A stretch of DNA of 25,034 bases, from contig JBQTIB010000099.1 of assembly GCA_052389435.1 (NCBI GenBank), positions 1 through 25,034 of the forward strand. Reading direction: 5' to 3'. The notes below the pieces were generated by a model. It was not told where the DNA came from and ran no database searches. It saw nothing but the letters and a program-made list of their open reading frames with translations. A program made the translations under genes and the position numbers. This DNA comes from JBQTKD01 sp052389435. GTDB taxonomy: Bacteria > Actinomycetota > Actinomycetes > Sporichthyales > Sporichthyaceae. Below, one piece after another: positions 15,005 to 22,974 of the stretch (positions within the stretch are counted from its first letter, which is position 1; each line of letters begins with the position of its first letter).

Positions 15005-18000
15005 CGGGCCTGTCGCGGAGCCAGGCGCCGCACCGACGAACGGACTCGGCCGGTGCGCAGCGACCAGTACCAGGGGCTGAACACCAGGCGCCATCCCGCG
15101 CCCTCGGGACCGACGCGGGACAGGAGCAGGTGCCCGAACAGGAACAGCGCGCTGCTGACGCCAAGCAGGGACAGGGCGACCTGCGGTGGACCGAGGAACA
15201 GGGCGCCCGCCCAGTCCGCGCCCAACGCCCACAGCCCCGCCAGCGCCCACAGGACCGGGAAGGCGAGGAACGCCAGGACCGTCCCGAAGATCGCGCACTG
15301 AAAGCCGACGAATCCCCGCACTCCGAGATCGTCGAGCAGTTCCCGCGGCTGGCGCATGTGGACCAGCCAGGTCTGGGTGTAGCCGGCGACGCATCGGGCG
15401 CAGCGGCGCACCCAGCCGCGGACCGAGGCCTCCATCGGTTGGTCGACGGTCGCCTCGAGCGCGGCCGCGCGGACGCCGAGGCGCCGAATGCGCACGCCCA
15501 GATCCGCCTGCGCGGTCCGGTTGTGCGGGTCCCAGCCGCCCGCGCTGCGCAGCCAGTCGGTGCGCAGGAACGTGGAGGTCGGACCCAGCGGAATCGGCTG
15601 GCACCGCGTCCGCAGCGCGAACAGGCCGCCGAAGGTCATCGCGTAGCCGCGCGAGAACAGGCGCCCGAGCAGGTGCGGCGCGTAGTTCCGCTGCCGCAGA
15701 CCCGCCTGCAGACAGACGACCTCCGCCGGACTCGCCTCGAACGCGCGGGCAGCCTCGCGCAGCAGGTTCCGCGCGGGCCGGGCGGCGGGGTCGTGCAGCA
15801 CGACGTACGGCCCCCGGGCGTGCAGCAGGCCGAAGTTCGCGGCCTTGAACCGCCCGGAAACTCCGGCGTGAGGCACCGTCAGAACTTCGGCGAACTCCGG
15901 CAGCGTCATGGCCGCCAGCGCCCGGTGGGTCCGCGGATCTCCTTGGTCCACCAGCAGTTTGACGTCGAGGCGATCGGCCGGATAGTCGAACTCCGCCAAC
16001 CGCTCCAGCAGCACCGGCATCGCGTTTCGCCGACCGGACAGGGGAATCAGCACCGTGATCACGGGCAGGGCCGCGGGCGGGCTCTCGACGGCGAAGCACG
16101 TGTCCGCCGGCTGACGCCCGGTGCGCGCCGCCTCCCAGGCCCGGTACGCGCCCGAGGCGAGAAGCAGCACCAGGGCGACCGCGACCGCCGCGGCGAGCGT
16201 GCGCGACGGGGCGAGCAGCAGGGCCATGCCGAGCACCAGCGCGCCCGTCGCTGCTACGGCCTTCTGACCCGGGGTCATGAACTGTCGGGCGGAGTCCTGG
16301 GGCAGCCGGGCGACTCGATCGGGCCGAGTGCGCTCGGCGGCGTCGGCCGTGCCGGTGGTCAACCCCAGGTCCAACGCGGCCTGGGCCGTCGAAACCTTCC
16401 ACTGCCGGCTGTGCAGTCGAGCGCGGTTCCACTGGCCGGTGCTCAGTTCGGAGTCCAGCGTGGACGCCTCGAGCGATCGACGGGCGAGGAGGCGGCGTCG
16501 CGCGCGGCCAACCTGCTCGCGGCTCGCGACGGCGACGTGGACGGGTTCGTCGGTCAGTTCGGCCAGCCGCTCCCGCAGCCCGGGGGACAGGGGGTCGGCG
16601 ACGGCCACCACGAGCGCGCCGCTCGCGTCGTGCCCTACCGGCACCACGCCCGGCTCGGCGAGCACGCCGTGTTCGGTGGGCTCGAGCGGGTCGTCCCACC
16701 GAGCCGTCTCGCACGGACGTCCGAAGGCGTCGATGCGTGTCTCGCGGTGCGGGCGCGGGTCGAGGTCGAGCACCGTGGAGCCCACGTGCCGGGCCAGCAG
16801 ATCGCTGACCGCGAGGCCGGGGTCGACCTCGGCCAACGCCTCGTCGAGGGACATCCCGCCCGAGACGAGCGAGAGCGCGTCGGCGGCGTCGTCGGCGGCC
16901 AGGGCCGCGGCCAACGGGAGCGTGAGCAGCGCCTCGGCGTAGCCGGTGCCCAGGGCGTCCGTCTCTGTCGTCGTCGGCGGCGTTCCGACGACCACCCGGC
17001 GACCGACGGGCTCCTCGCGCCGCGGCGGGCAGCCGGCCCAGTCCGGGTCGACGAACGCCGCGCGGGCCGCGGCGGGCCAGCGACCGGCGACGAGCGCGGA
17101 CAGCTCCGCGCCGAGCCACGGAACGCCGAGCGCCCACGCGGCGAGCCGTACCCGCTGTTCGCCCGGCAGCCCGGCGAGGGCCGCGTGCCAGCCCATTCCG
17201 CGCAGCGGCGCAGAAATCTCGCGGAGCTGCTCGAGCAGTTCCGGCGGCGTCGGCGCCCGCGTCGGATCGGCGCCCACGGCGAGCCACTCCCGGACGTCCG
17301 GGGCCACTTCGGCGTGGGCGACGGGCAGCCCCGTCAGCCGGCTCGCCAACGGCGCGAGCACCTCGAGCGCGCGCGGATCGCCGGCGACGACGGCGGTCGT
17401 GGCCCCGGCGCCGACGGCCGCGCCCAGGGGCTCGACGAGCGAGGGCGGCAGCGGCAACCGGCGCAGGGAGGCCATCCAGACCGCGCTGCCGGTCAACGCG
17501 TTTTCCAGGACCGGCCTCGCCGCGCGGCGCGACGGGTCGGGCGGCAGGCTCCACGCCCCGAGGTCCTCCGGCGTGCAGAGCATCGGTCGGGCGGCCGGAA
17601 CGCCGAAGGCGGCCACCACCGCGGCGGCCTGCATTCGCGTCGGCACGTCGGGCGTCGCGTAGTGCAGCGCGGCGCCGTCGAAGTGCACCGGCACCACTCG
17701 CAGCCGGTCCAGCACCTCCGCGCGCACCCACGACCGCAGCGCGCCGACGGCCCACGGGTCGTCGGCGAACGCGAGCGGCACTCCGATCACCAGGGAGGCC
17801 AGCTGGTAGGGGATCTGGGTCGGGACGCGGGCGGCCGTCGCGAGCGCGCTCAGCCCGCCGGGCAGGGAGAGGGCGTCGGACGTCGGCAGCGCGCGGCCCA
17901 GGGCCTCCTGCAGCATGCCGCGCACGGCGTCGAGCACCGTCTGGGCCGGGACGTCGCGTTGCAGTTCGGGCAGGGTCGTCGACGCCGTCGTCGATTGAAC

Positions 18001-18039
18001 CGAAGTCCGGTAGTCGGGCGCGTGATCGAGGATGGTCAC
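15001..18039 (-). CDS. MshEN-like domains fused to a degenerate GT2 glycosyltransferase
   Basis: About 1,012 residues from GTG 18039, which has AAGGGGG 5 nt upstream; a GTG five codons earlier (18054) lacks a site. Residue numbers below count from that earlier GTG. At least two GspE-N/MshEN-like units are visible (about 107-165, and 463-523 with VVPVGHDASGALVVAVADP). The c-di-GMP-binding repeat of canonical MshEN is not evident. Two hydrophobic helices (about 600-635) precede a GT2 domain of the XagB-like kind (LPVITVLIPLSG at 663), then helices at about 915-975. Catalytic motifs are eroded: the DAED-type motif is Asp755-Pro-Ala-Ala, TED is TAQ (847-849), QxxRW is RRCARC (883-888). FGGLFALRT, PIPLGPTSTFLRT and GYTQTWLVHMRQP are retained. 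Probably membrane-bound; enzyme activity is doubtful. Alternatives: a regulator or a partner for polysaccharide synthesis. Confidence 0.82.
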   Translation of the reverse strand: MTILDHAPDYRTSVQSTTASTTLPELQRDVPAQTVLDAVRGMLQEALGRALPTSDALSLPGGLSALATAARVPTQIPYQLASLVIGVPLAFADDPWAVGALRSWVRAEVLDRLRVVPVHFDGAALHYATPDVPTRMQAAAVVAAFGVPAARPMLCTPEDLGAWSLPPDPSRRAARPVLENALTGSAVWMASLRRLPLPPSLVEPLGAAVGAGATTAVVAGDPRALEVLAPLASRLTGLPVAHAEVAPDVREWLAVGADPTRAPTPPELLEQLREISAPLRGMGWHAALAGLPGEQRVRLAAWALGVPWLGAELSALVAGRWPAAARAAFVDPDWAGCPPRREEPVGRRVVVGTPPTTTETDALGTGYAEALLTLPLAAALAADDAADALSLVSGGMSLDEALAEVDPGLAVSDLLARHVGSTVLDLDPRPHRETRIDAFGRPCETARWDDPLEPTEHGVLAEPGVVPVGHDASGALVVAVADPLSPGLRERLAELTDEPVHVAVASREQVGRARRRLLARRSLEASTLDSELSTGQWNRARLHSRQWKVSTAQAALDLGLTTGTADAAERTRPDRVARLPQDSARQFMTPGQKAVAATGALVLGMALLLAPSRTLAAAVAVALVLLLASGAYRAWEAARTGRQPADTCFAVESPPAALPVITVLIPLSGRRNAMPVLLERLAEFDYPADRLDVKLLVDQGDPRTHRALAAMTLPEFAEVLTVPHAGVSGRFKAANFGLLHARGPYVVLHDPAARPARNLLREAARAFEASPAEVVCLQAGLRQRNYAPHLLGRLFSRGYAMTFGGLFALRTRCQPIPLGPTSTFLRTDWLRSAGGWDPHNRTAQADLGVRIRRLGVRAAALEATVDQPMEASVRGWVRRCARCVAGYTQTWLVHMRQPRELLDDLGVRGFVGFQCAIFGTVLAFLAFPVLWALAGLWALGADWAGALFLGPPQVALSLLGVSSALFLFGHLLLSRVGPEGAGWRLVFSPWYWSLRTGRVRSSVRRLAPRQAR

Positions 18040-18095
18040 GACGACCCCCTTCACCGTGATGGGGGCGTCGACTTACACGCTCCGCGGGGCATCTG

Positions 18096-18152
18096 AGCGG
18101 GCTGCTGCCCGCTGCCAAACCGGGCAAACCGGATCTTGACGATCTTGATGTC
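18096..18152 (-). promoter_or_regulatory. Hairpin and 9-bp stepped repeats upstream of the MshEN-GT2 gene
   Basis: AGCGGGC (18096-18102) pairs with GCCCGCT (18107-18113) over a TGCT loop. Next to it, AAACCGGGC, AAACCGGAT, CTTGACGAT and CTTGATGTC follow one another in 9-bp steps (18117-18152). They lie 57-113 bp upstream of the GTG at 18039, in the gap before a minus-strand gene ending at 18199. Probably leader or operator sequence; no known riboswitch is recognised. Confidence 0.35.
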
Positions 18153-18198
18153 CGGGTCCGCGCGCGGAGCGGCGTCGGGGTGAACGCGGGGCGAAGGA

Positions 18199-18648
18199 TC
18201 AGCCCCAGTCGTCGAGTCGGCGCGGGGGTCGCTGCCTGCGGTAGCGGGTGGTGCCGCGGTAGTCCCAGGCGATCCACAGCACCCACACCGCGCAGCCGGC
18301 GATGCTCACGAACAGCCCGTAGCCGGGCGAGCCGAACCCGAATTCGCCTCGGAAGTAGTGCAGTTAGAAGTACAGCGCCGCCGCGAGCGAGCCGACGCCG
18401 ATCACGGTTTCGAACGTGCGCGCCCGCGGGTCCGCGGGCGGGGAGAAGCTGACCAGCAGGCCCACGAGCGTGGCGATCATGACGATCGACCCCTGCGTGA
18501 AGCCGCGGCCGGCGAGGTTGCCCTCGCCGATGTCCACCCACGGGAGGAACGAACCGAGCGCCGCGGCCCCGAGGGCGACGCGCTTGACGACGATGGGTTG
18601 CACGTTCACGAGTTCGGCCCGTCCGGCGAGGAGATCGTTCCCCACCAT
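18199..18648 (-). pseudogene. Small four-helix membrane protein interrupted by TAA
   Basis: The frame codes for a small membrane protein: VALGAAALGSFLPWVDIG, SIVMIATLVGLLVSF and FETVIGVGSLAAALYF as helices, then TAA (18366 to 18364). The same frame continues as LHYFRGEFGFGSPGYGLFVSIAGCAVWVLWIAWDY with a basic tail (TTRYRRQRPPRRLDDWG) and a TGA at 18201 to 18199. The second part clearly belongs to the same protein. ATG 18648 is one start; GTG 18609 with GGACGGG upstream is another. No family with a known function is recognised; it resembles generic actinobacterial membrane proteins. It could be a genuine nonsense mutation or a single-base error. Confidence 0.7.
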
Positions 18649-18700
18649 TGGAACGCCGCGACGATCTCCCACACCGCGTCCGTTCGGCCGAATGTGGCTG

Positions 18701-18712
18701 GGCCGATCGGCC
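18701..18712. terminator. Palindrome after the MFS gene
   Basis: GGCCGATCGGCC is a perfect 12-bp palindrome about 30 bp beyond the minus-strand MFS stop and upstream of the small membrane gene. It could terminate the MFS transcript. There is no T-run. Confidence 0.25.
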
Positions 18713-18742
18713 GAGAATCCGGGCGTGCCCGCACCGCCCCGC

Positions 18743-20170
18743 TCAGAACGCGGGCGCCACGACGTCGGGCGCGGGCGGCGCCTCGGCAAGGTCGGTCGCT
18801 CGACGGGGAAGACACGCGGCGGCGATGGCGTGCGCGGCGACGAACCCCCAGGCGGAAACGATCAGGCTCCATCGCAGCGAGTCCAGGCCCGCCCCCATCG
18901 CCGCGACGATGCCGCCGAGGGCGGCGACGCCAACGACGCTGCCCGCCTGGCGCGCGGATGTGATTACCCCGGCCGCCAGACCGGCGTGGTGGGCGGGGGC
19001 CGCGTCGGTCAGCGCGGCGGTGACGGCCGGCATCACCAGGCCCATGCCGAACCCGGTGGCCATGAGTGGCAGGACGAACGCCGCGTAGTGCTCGGTGAGC
19101 CCGACGGCGACGGCGAGTACCGCCGGGCCGATGGCGCAGAGGGCGAGTCCGATCAGCGCCGTGCCGCGCGGCCCCGCGGCACGCTGGCTGAACCGGGCCG
19201 ACAGCGATGCCCCGAACACGATCACCCCGAGCTGGGGCAGCACCGCCAGGCCGGCCTCCAGCGCGCCGGCGCCGCGGGCCTGCTGGAAGTACAGGTTGAG
19301 GACGAACAGCAGGCCGTAGAAGGAGAAGTTGATGAGCCAACCGATTGCGGTGCCGCCCGCGAACGTGCCGCTGCGGAACAGTTCCAGCGGGAGCATCGGT
19401 TCCGCTCGACGTCGTTCCACCGCCAGGAACGCCGCCGACAGGACGACGGCGGCCGCGGCCGCGAGAAGGACCGTCGGCCCGAGTCCGGCGTGCGCGCCGT
19501 CGATGACGGCGAGGGCGAGAGCGCCCAGGGCAAGGATGCCGAGCGCCTGACCGGGCAGGTCCAGCCGCCGCGGCACGCCCGCCGCGCGCAGCTCCTGACG
19601 CCGCGTCATGAGAAGGACGACGATCCCGATCGGCACGTTGACGAAGAACACCGACCGCCAGGACCACGCCCACACGCCGAGCCCGCCCACCAACGGCCCC
19701 GCGCCGGCGGCGATGCCCGCGATCGCGGCCCACGCGCCGACCGCGCGCCGCCGTCCGGCCGCGTCCGTCGCGCTGGCCCGCACCATGGCGAGCGACGCCG
19801 GTACGCACAGCGCGGCCCCGGCCCCCTGCGCGAGCCGGGCGCCGATGAGCACTTCGGTGGTCGGCGCGAGTCCGCACGCGAGCGAGGCGAGCGTGAACAG
19901 CGCGATGCCGCGGCGGAAGACCACGGTCGGGGTCCAGCGGTCGGACAGGGCTCCGCCGGTGAGAATCCCGGCGGCCAGAACGACGAGGTAGGAGTCGACG
20001 ACCCACTGCAGCGCGGCGACGTCGGCGTCGAGGTCCTCGCCGATCGCGGGCAGCGCGACGTTCGCGATGGTCGTGTCCAGGATGACCATGAAGTAGCCCA
20101 GACAGGCCGCCAGGAACGCGGGCGCTCGCCACAGCGACGCGCTCGTCGCGTCCTGCTGCGGTGCGGGCAC
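18743..20170 (-). CDS. MFS exporter, DHA2 (14-helix) drug/H+ antiporter type
   Basis: A 475-residue membrane protein with about 14 hydrophobic segments. The first segment has the DHA2 hallmark LDTTIANVALPAIGEDL. Motif A appears as GALSDRWTPTVVFRRG and motif C-like sequence as GAGPLVGGL, followed by WRSVFFVNVPIG. This group exports drugs, dyes or metabolites in exchange for protons; the substrate cannot be predicted. The GTG start at 20170 has GGAGGA about 12 nt upstream, which is distant. It is divergent from the channel gene at 20238, with 67 bp between them holding both promoters. No TetR or MarR gene, the usual partner, is adjacent. Confidence 0.93.
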   Translation of the reverse strand: MPAPQQDATSASLWRAPAFLAACLGYFMVILDTTIANVALPAIGEDLDADVAALQWVVDSYLVVLAAGILTGGALSDRWTPTVVFRRGIALFTLASLACGLAPTTEVLIGARLAQGAGAALCVPASLAMVRASATDAAGRRRAVGAWAAIAGIAAGAGPLVGGLGVWAWSWRSVFFVNVPIGIVVLLMTRRQELRAAGVPRRLDLPGQALGILALGALALAVIDGAHAGLGPTVLLAAAAAVVLSAAFLAVERRRAEPMLPLELFRSGTFAGGTAIGWLINFSFYGLLFVLNLYFQQARGAGALEAGLAVLPQLGVIVFGASLSARFSQRAAGPRGTALIGLALCAIGPAVLAVAVGLTEHYAAFVLPLMATGFGMGLVMPAVTAALTDAAPAHHAGLAAGVITSARQAGSVVGVAALGGIVAAMGAGLDSLRWSLIVSAWGFVAAHAIAAACLPRRATDLAEAPPAPDVVAPAF

Positions 20171-20237
20171 CCGCCCACTGTCCTCCGGCGCCGCGCCGCG
20201 ACCCGCGCTGGGTACCCGCGGGAGCTAACCTCCCGCC

Positions 20238-20879
20238 ATGCTGGCAACCCTCGACCTGCTCGGAGTGGTGGTCTTCGCCCTCTCCGGCGGGCTGGTGGCG
20301 GTGCGCCGCGAACTCGACGTCGTCGGCGTCGTCGTGCTGGCGACGGCCACGGCGCTCGGCGGCGGGCTGATCCGCGACGTGCTGATCGGCGACGTTCCGC
20401 CGCCCGCCCTGGACGACTGGCGCTACCTCGCCGCGGCGATGGCGGCGGGGCTCGTCGCGTTCTTCTGCCACCCGACCCTCGGTCGGCTCGAACGCCCCAT
20501 CACCATCCTCGACGCCGGCGGCCTCGGTCTGTTCTGCGTCGCGGGCGCGCTGAAGGCCGACGACTACGGGCTGAGCCCGCTCCCCGCCGCGATCCTCGGC
20601 GCGCTCACCGGCGTCGGCGGCGGCGTCCTGCGCGACGTCCTCGTCCGCGAAGTGCCGGCGATCCTGCGCAAGGGCGAGCTCTACGCGATCCCGGCCTTCG
20701 TCGGCGCGGGCATCGCCGTCGCCGGCCGCGAGCTCGGCAGCGCGGACGTGGCCATCGCGATCGTCGGGGCCGGCGTCGCGGCGGGCTGGCGCATCACCGC
20801 CCACCTGCGCGGCTGGCACGCGCCCATGCCCGGGCCGGGCTACCGCCGCCGCGGCGACCCACCCGGCCCAACGATCTGA
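20238..20879 (+). CDS. TRIC-like cation channel family membrane protein (YadS/UPF0126)
   Basis: A 213-residue membrane protein with about seven hydrophobic helices and the family's internal duplication. Each half contains a Gly-rich bend: LGGGLIRDVLIGDVPP and VGGGVLRDVLVREVPAIL. Each is preceded by a helix pair (LDLLGVVVFALSGGLVAVRRELD and LDAGGLGLFCVAGALKADDY). Prokaryotic TRIC homologues form trimeric K+ or cation channels; a transport role is established for some members only. ATG 20238 lies 67 bp from the divergent exporter. The C-terminus is a short basic-Pro tail. The stop codon lies in a small inverted repeat, CTGAC/GTCAG (20876-20890). Confidence 0.93.
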   Translation: MLATLDLLGVVVFALSGGLVAVRRELDVVGVVVLATATALGGGLIRDVLIGDVPPPALDDWRYLAAAMAAGLVAFFCHPTLGRLERPITILDAGGLGLFCVAGALKADDYGLSPLPAAILGALTGVGGGVLRDVLVREVPAILRKGELYAIPAFVGAGIAVAGRELGSADVAIAIVGAGVAAGWRITAHLRGWHAPMPGPGYRRRGDPPGPTI

Positions 20880-20886
20880 CCGTGCG

Positions 20887-20949
20887 TCAGGCCACCGCCC
20901 CGAGCGCCTCCAGGCGGGAGCGGGCCTCCTTGCGGTAGCGCCACAGGGC
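20887..20949 (-). pseudogene. Possible 3' remnant of a gene cut by a palindromic repeat
   Basis: On the minus strand about 20 codons with high-GC third positions read ALWRYRKEARSRLEALGAVA and end in TGA (20889 to 20887). The stop lies in a stem with the convergent channel gene's stop. The frame enters the palindrome at 20950 and no complete gene lies upstream, because the NUDIX gene occupies that region on the other strand. It could be a surviving C-terminus. The product is not recognised and the call is tentative. Confidence 0.3.
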
Positions 20950-20997
20950 GGACGTCCGCTCAAGGGTGACCCATAGCTCACCCTTCAGCGGACGTCC
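20950..20997 (+). repeat. 48-bp palindromic repeat, copy 1
   Basis: Outer arms GGACGTCCGCT (20950-20960) and AGCGGACGTCC (20987-20997); inner arms AAGGGTGA (20962-20969) and TCACCCTT (20978-20985). One mismatch separates them and the loop is CCCATAGC. Nineteen base pairs would form. A related copy in opposite orientation is at 22975-23022. Confidence 0.8.
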
Positions 20998-21042
20998 GGT
21001 GCCGTGGGCGTGCCCGCGGGAACGGCGGGGAACACTGGTCGC

Positions 21043-21525
21043 GTGAACCGACGCATCGACTACCTCGACGACCCGAACGCGCCCGCGCCGAACAGCCTGG
21101 TGCCGTCGGTGACGGTGATCGTGGAAGACGGCGCCGGGCGGATCCTCACCATCGAACGCACCGACAACGACTGGTGGTCGGTGCCCGGCGGGGCCATCGA
21201 GCTGGGGGAGTCCATCGCCCAGGCCGCCGTTCGCGAGACCGAGGAGGAGACGGGCATCGTCTGCGAGGTCGTCGGACTGATCGGGGTCCACTCCGACCCC
21301 GGCCACCTGATCCACTACACGAGCAACGACGAGGTGCGGCAGGAGTTCACGATCATGCTGCTCGCCCGGCCCGTCGGGGGCGCGCTGCGCACCAGCGACG
21401 AGTCCTCCCGCGTCGAATGGCTCGACCCGCACGACTTCCTCGCCCGGCTCCTTCCGGAGGACTCCCTACGGCGTCGGGTCGAGGACTACCTGGCCGGCCC
21501 GTCGACCTGGCCGCGCATCGGCTAG
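21043..21525 (+). CDS. NUDIX hydrolase
   Basis: A 160-residue hydrolase that would cleave a nucleoside-diphosphate-linked substrate using Mg2+. The NUDIX box is complete: GGAIELGESIAQAAVRETEE continuing ETGI, residues about 50-72, with the expected RETEEE glutamates. GTG 21043 begins NRRIDYLDDPNAP, followed by NSLVPSVTVIVEDG, as in a familiar actinobacterial subgroup. DEVRQEFTIMLLARP and SDESSRVEWLDP follow the box. The frame is open to 21004, but that start has no family support. The upstream ribosome site is weak (GGCGGGG). The substrate is unknown; this subgroup is usually annotated only as NUDIX domain protein. It stops 13 bp from a convergent gene. Confidence 0.92.
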   Translation: MNRRIDYLDDPNAPAPNSLVPSVTVIVEDGAGRILTIERTDNDWWSVPGGAIELGESIAQAAVRETEEETGIVCEVVGLIGVHSDPGHLIHYTSNDEVRQEFTIMLLARPVGGALRTSDESSRVEWLDPHDFLARLLPEDSLRRRVEDYLAGPSTWPRIG

Positions 21526-21538
21526 GCGAAAGGCTCCG

Positions 21539-22333
21539 CTAGGAGAGAAGGGCGAGCAACTCCGCCGTCGGCAGGCTGACCGCGTAGTTGACCGCGGTCG
21601 TCTCGTGGCCGACCCGTTCGAGCACGAGGCCCGCCACGTGCTCCACGTCCTCGCCGGCCGGCGGCAGCTTGGCGCCGATGCCGAGCGCTCCGCCGGGCGC
21701 GTCGCGGAAGTCGGTCGAGCGCACCGCGAGCAGCCCGAGGGCGAACGCGAGGAGTTCGGTGCGCGTCGCGTCGTCCAGGTCTGTGCGCAGGAAGGTCAGG
21801 CTTCCGCCGTGGATCGCGCCGCTTTCGTCGCGGGTCGACTGCACGACGGCGGTGAGCCCGGCGGGAGCCTCGGCCGTCACCTCGCGCACCTGCAGGTGGC
21901 TGTTCATCGCGACGGCCTGCACCCGCGCTAGCGGAGTGGCCAGCAGCGGGTCCTCGAGCAGGGGTTCGGAGTGCTCTTCGGTGCGGGTGAGCTTCCAGGC
22001 GAGCTGCGGCAGTACCGCGGTGACGACCTCCTGCGCGGTCTCCGCGAGATCGTGGAGTCCCAGCTCCTGGCACATCCCTGCGGTCGATTCGACCTCGCCG
22101 AGCGCGAAGACCCACTGGCTGCGCGGGAGCACGACGGTCACGTGCGACTCCAGCGGCGGCAGTTGGCCGTCGACCTGCGGGATCTGGTCCCACCCGGCCT
22201 GCCGGATCGAGCGGGCCATTTCGGCCGAGGGCTCGTCGTTGGTCAGGTCGGAGTCGGACTCGGCGTTGTTCAGGGCCGCATCGACGATCGACCACTGGGC
22301 CACCGAAAGGTGGACGTGGCTTGTCTGGTCCAT
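21539..22333 (-). CDS. Acidic protein of unknown function
   Basis: A 264-residue soluble-looking protein that I do not recognise. ATG 22333 has GGAGG 9 nt upstream. There is no signal peptide or membrane helix. Two similar segments occur near the N-terminus: HVHLSVAQWSIVDAALNNAE (about 6-25) and HVTVVLPRSQWVFALGEVES (about 64-83). Each is a strand, a QW pair and an acidic helix, suggesting an internal duplication. The C-terminal half has alternating strands and helices (LTAVVQSTRDESGAIHGGSL, then LLAFALGLLAVRS) and ends in TAELLALLS. High-GC codon use argues that it is real. It runs in the same direction as the DUF998 gene upstream (52 bp gap) and could be co-transcribed with it. Confidence 0.8.
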   Translation of the reverse strand: MDQTSHVHLSVAQWSIVDAALNNAESDSDLTNDEPSAEMARSIRQAGWDQIPQVDGQLPPLESHVTVVLPRSQWVFALGEVESTAGMCQELGLHDLAETAQEVVTAVLPQLAWKLTRTEEHSEPLLEDPLLATPLARVQAVAMNSHLQVREVTAEAPAGLTAVVQSTRDESGAIHGGSLTFLRTDLDDATRTELLAFALGLLAVRSTDFRDAPGGALGIGAKLPPAGEDVEHVAGLVLERVGHETTAVNYAVSLPTAELLALLS

Positions 22334-22384
22334 GGGCGGCGGCCTCCGTTGACGATGGGGCGAGTCTGCCGGCCCCGCAATAGT

Positions 22385-22948
22385 TCAGCGACGCAGACCC
22401 CGGACCGCCATGGCCACCGCCCAGGCGTCGAAGAGCGTCAGGCCTGCGCGCTGCAGCAGTCCGGTCCCGCTGTCGGTCACGACGCTGCCCACCAACGCCG
22501 CGGCGATCAGGGCACCGGTGGCCTGCGAGGCCCGGCCGACCGATCCAGTCATCTGACGCCCCGCCAGAATCGGCGCGACGACGTTCGCGGTGTAGGCGGC
22601 CGCGGCCGCGGCGTAGTGGATCGAGTCGCCCGCGGTACCGCCCTGCGCGGTGACGGGGAAGGCGGCCACGGCGAGCGTCCCGACCGCGGAGACCGTCACC
22701 GCGGCCGCGGTCCCGGGCGAGCCGAGAGAGCGCCCAAGCTGCCGCGCGAACACCGGCATCAGCAGCCCGAAACCGAGGAACCCGGCGGTCATCAACGGCG
22801 CGGTGTCGACGCCCTTCTCGGCCAGCCGGCTGATCGTGTCGCCGACGGGGGAGTACCCGTCGCGAATCAACCCACCCGCCACCCACGCCCCGACGAACGC
22901 AGCCGGCCCCGCGATCCCGGCGGCCCAGGCAAGGCGAGAGCTCGTCAC
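22385..22948 (-). CDS. DUF998 family membrane protein
   Basis: A 187-residue protein with about five to six hydrophobic helices. The DUF998 pattern is visible: WAAGIAGPAAFVGAWVAGGLIRDGYSPVGDTISRLAEKGV, where the SPxxDTISxLA loop is typical of the family, then GFLGFGLLMPVF. A segment containing HYAAAAAAYTANVVAPILAGR follows. The GTG start at 22948 lacks a clear ribosome site and may be leaderless. The function of DUF998 is unknown. The downstream gene on the same strand is the acidic unknown protein. The palindromic repeat copy 2 begins 27 bp upstream of the start. Confidence 0.88.
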   Translation of the reverse strand: MTSSRLAWAAGIAGPAAFVGAWVAGGLIRDGYSPVGDTISRLAEKGVDTAPLMTAGFLGFGLLMPVFARQLGRSLGSPGTAAAVTVSAVGTLAVAAFPVTAQGGTAGDSIHYAAAAAAYTANVVAPILAGRQMTGSVGRASQATGALIAAALVGSVVTDSGTGLLQRAGLTLFDAWAVAMAVRGLRR

Positions 22949-22974
22949 CCGGCGACCGTAGCCTCCACACCTCG

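Noticed and set aside
15130..18096. 988-codon plus-strand frame opposite the MshEN-GT2 gene
   Set aside because: Antisense shadow; the opposite strand shows clear domain signatures.
18055..18180. Possible c-di-GMP-I riboswitch because of GGGCAAACC and an MshEN-encoding gene
   Set aside because: The match is on the opposite strand to the gene and the remaining conserved GEMM elements are missing.
14897..18541. 1,214-codon minus-strand frame
   Set aside because: Shadow in another frame of the MshEN-GT2 gene; Arg/Ala-rich with no motifs, and it crosses two genes.
18416..20938. 840-codon plus-strand frame
   Set aside because: Antisense to the MFS gene and then in a wrong frame of the TRIC-like gene; charged low-complexity product.
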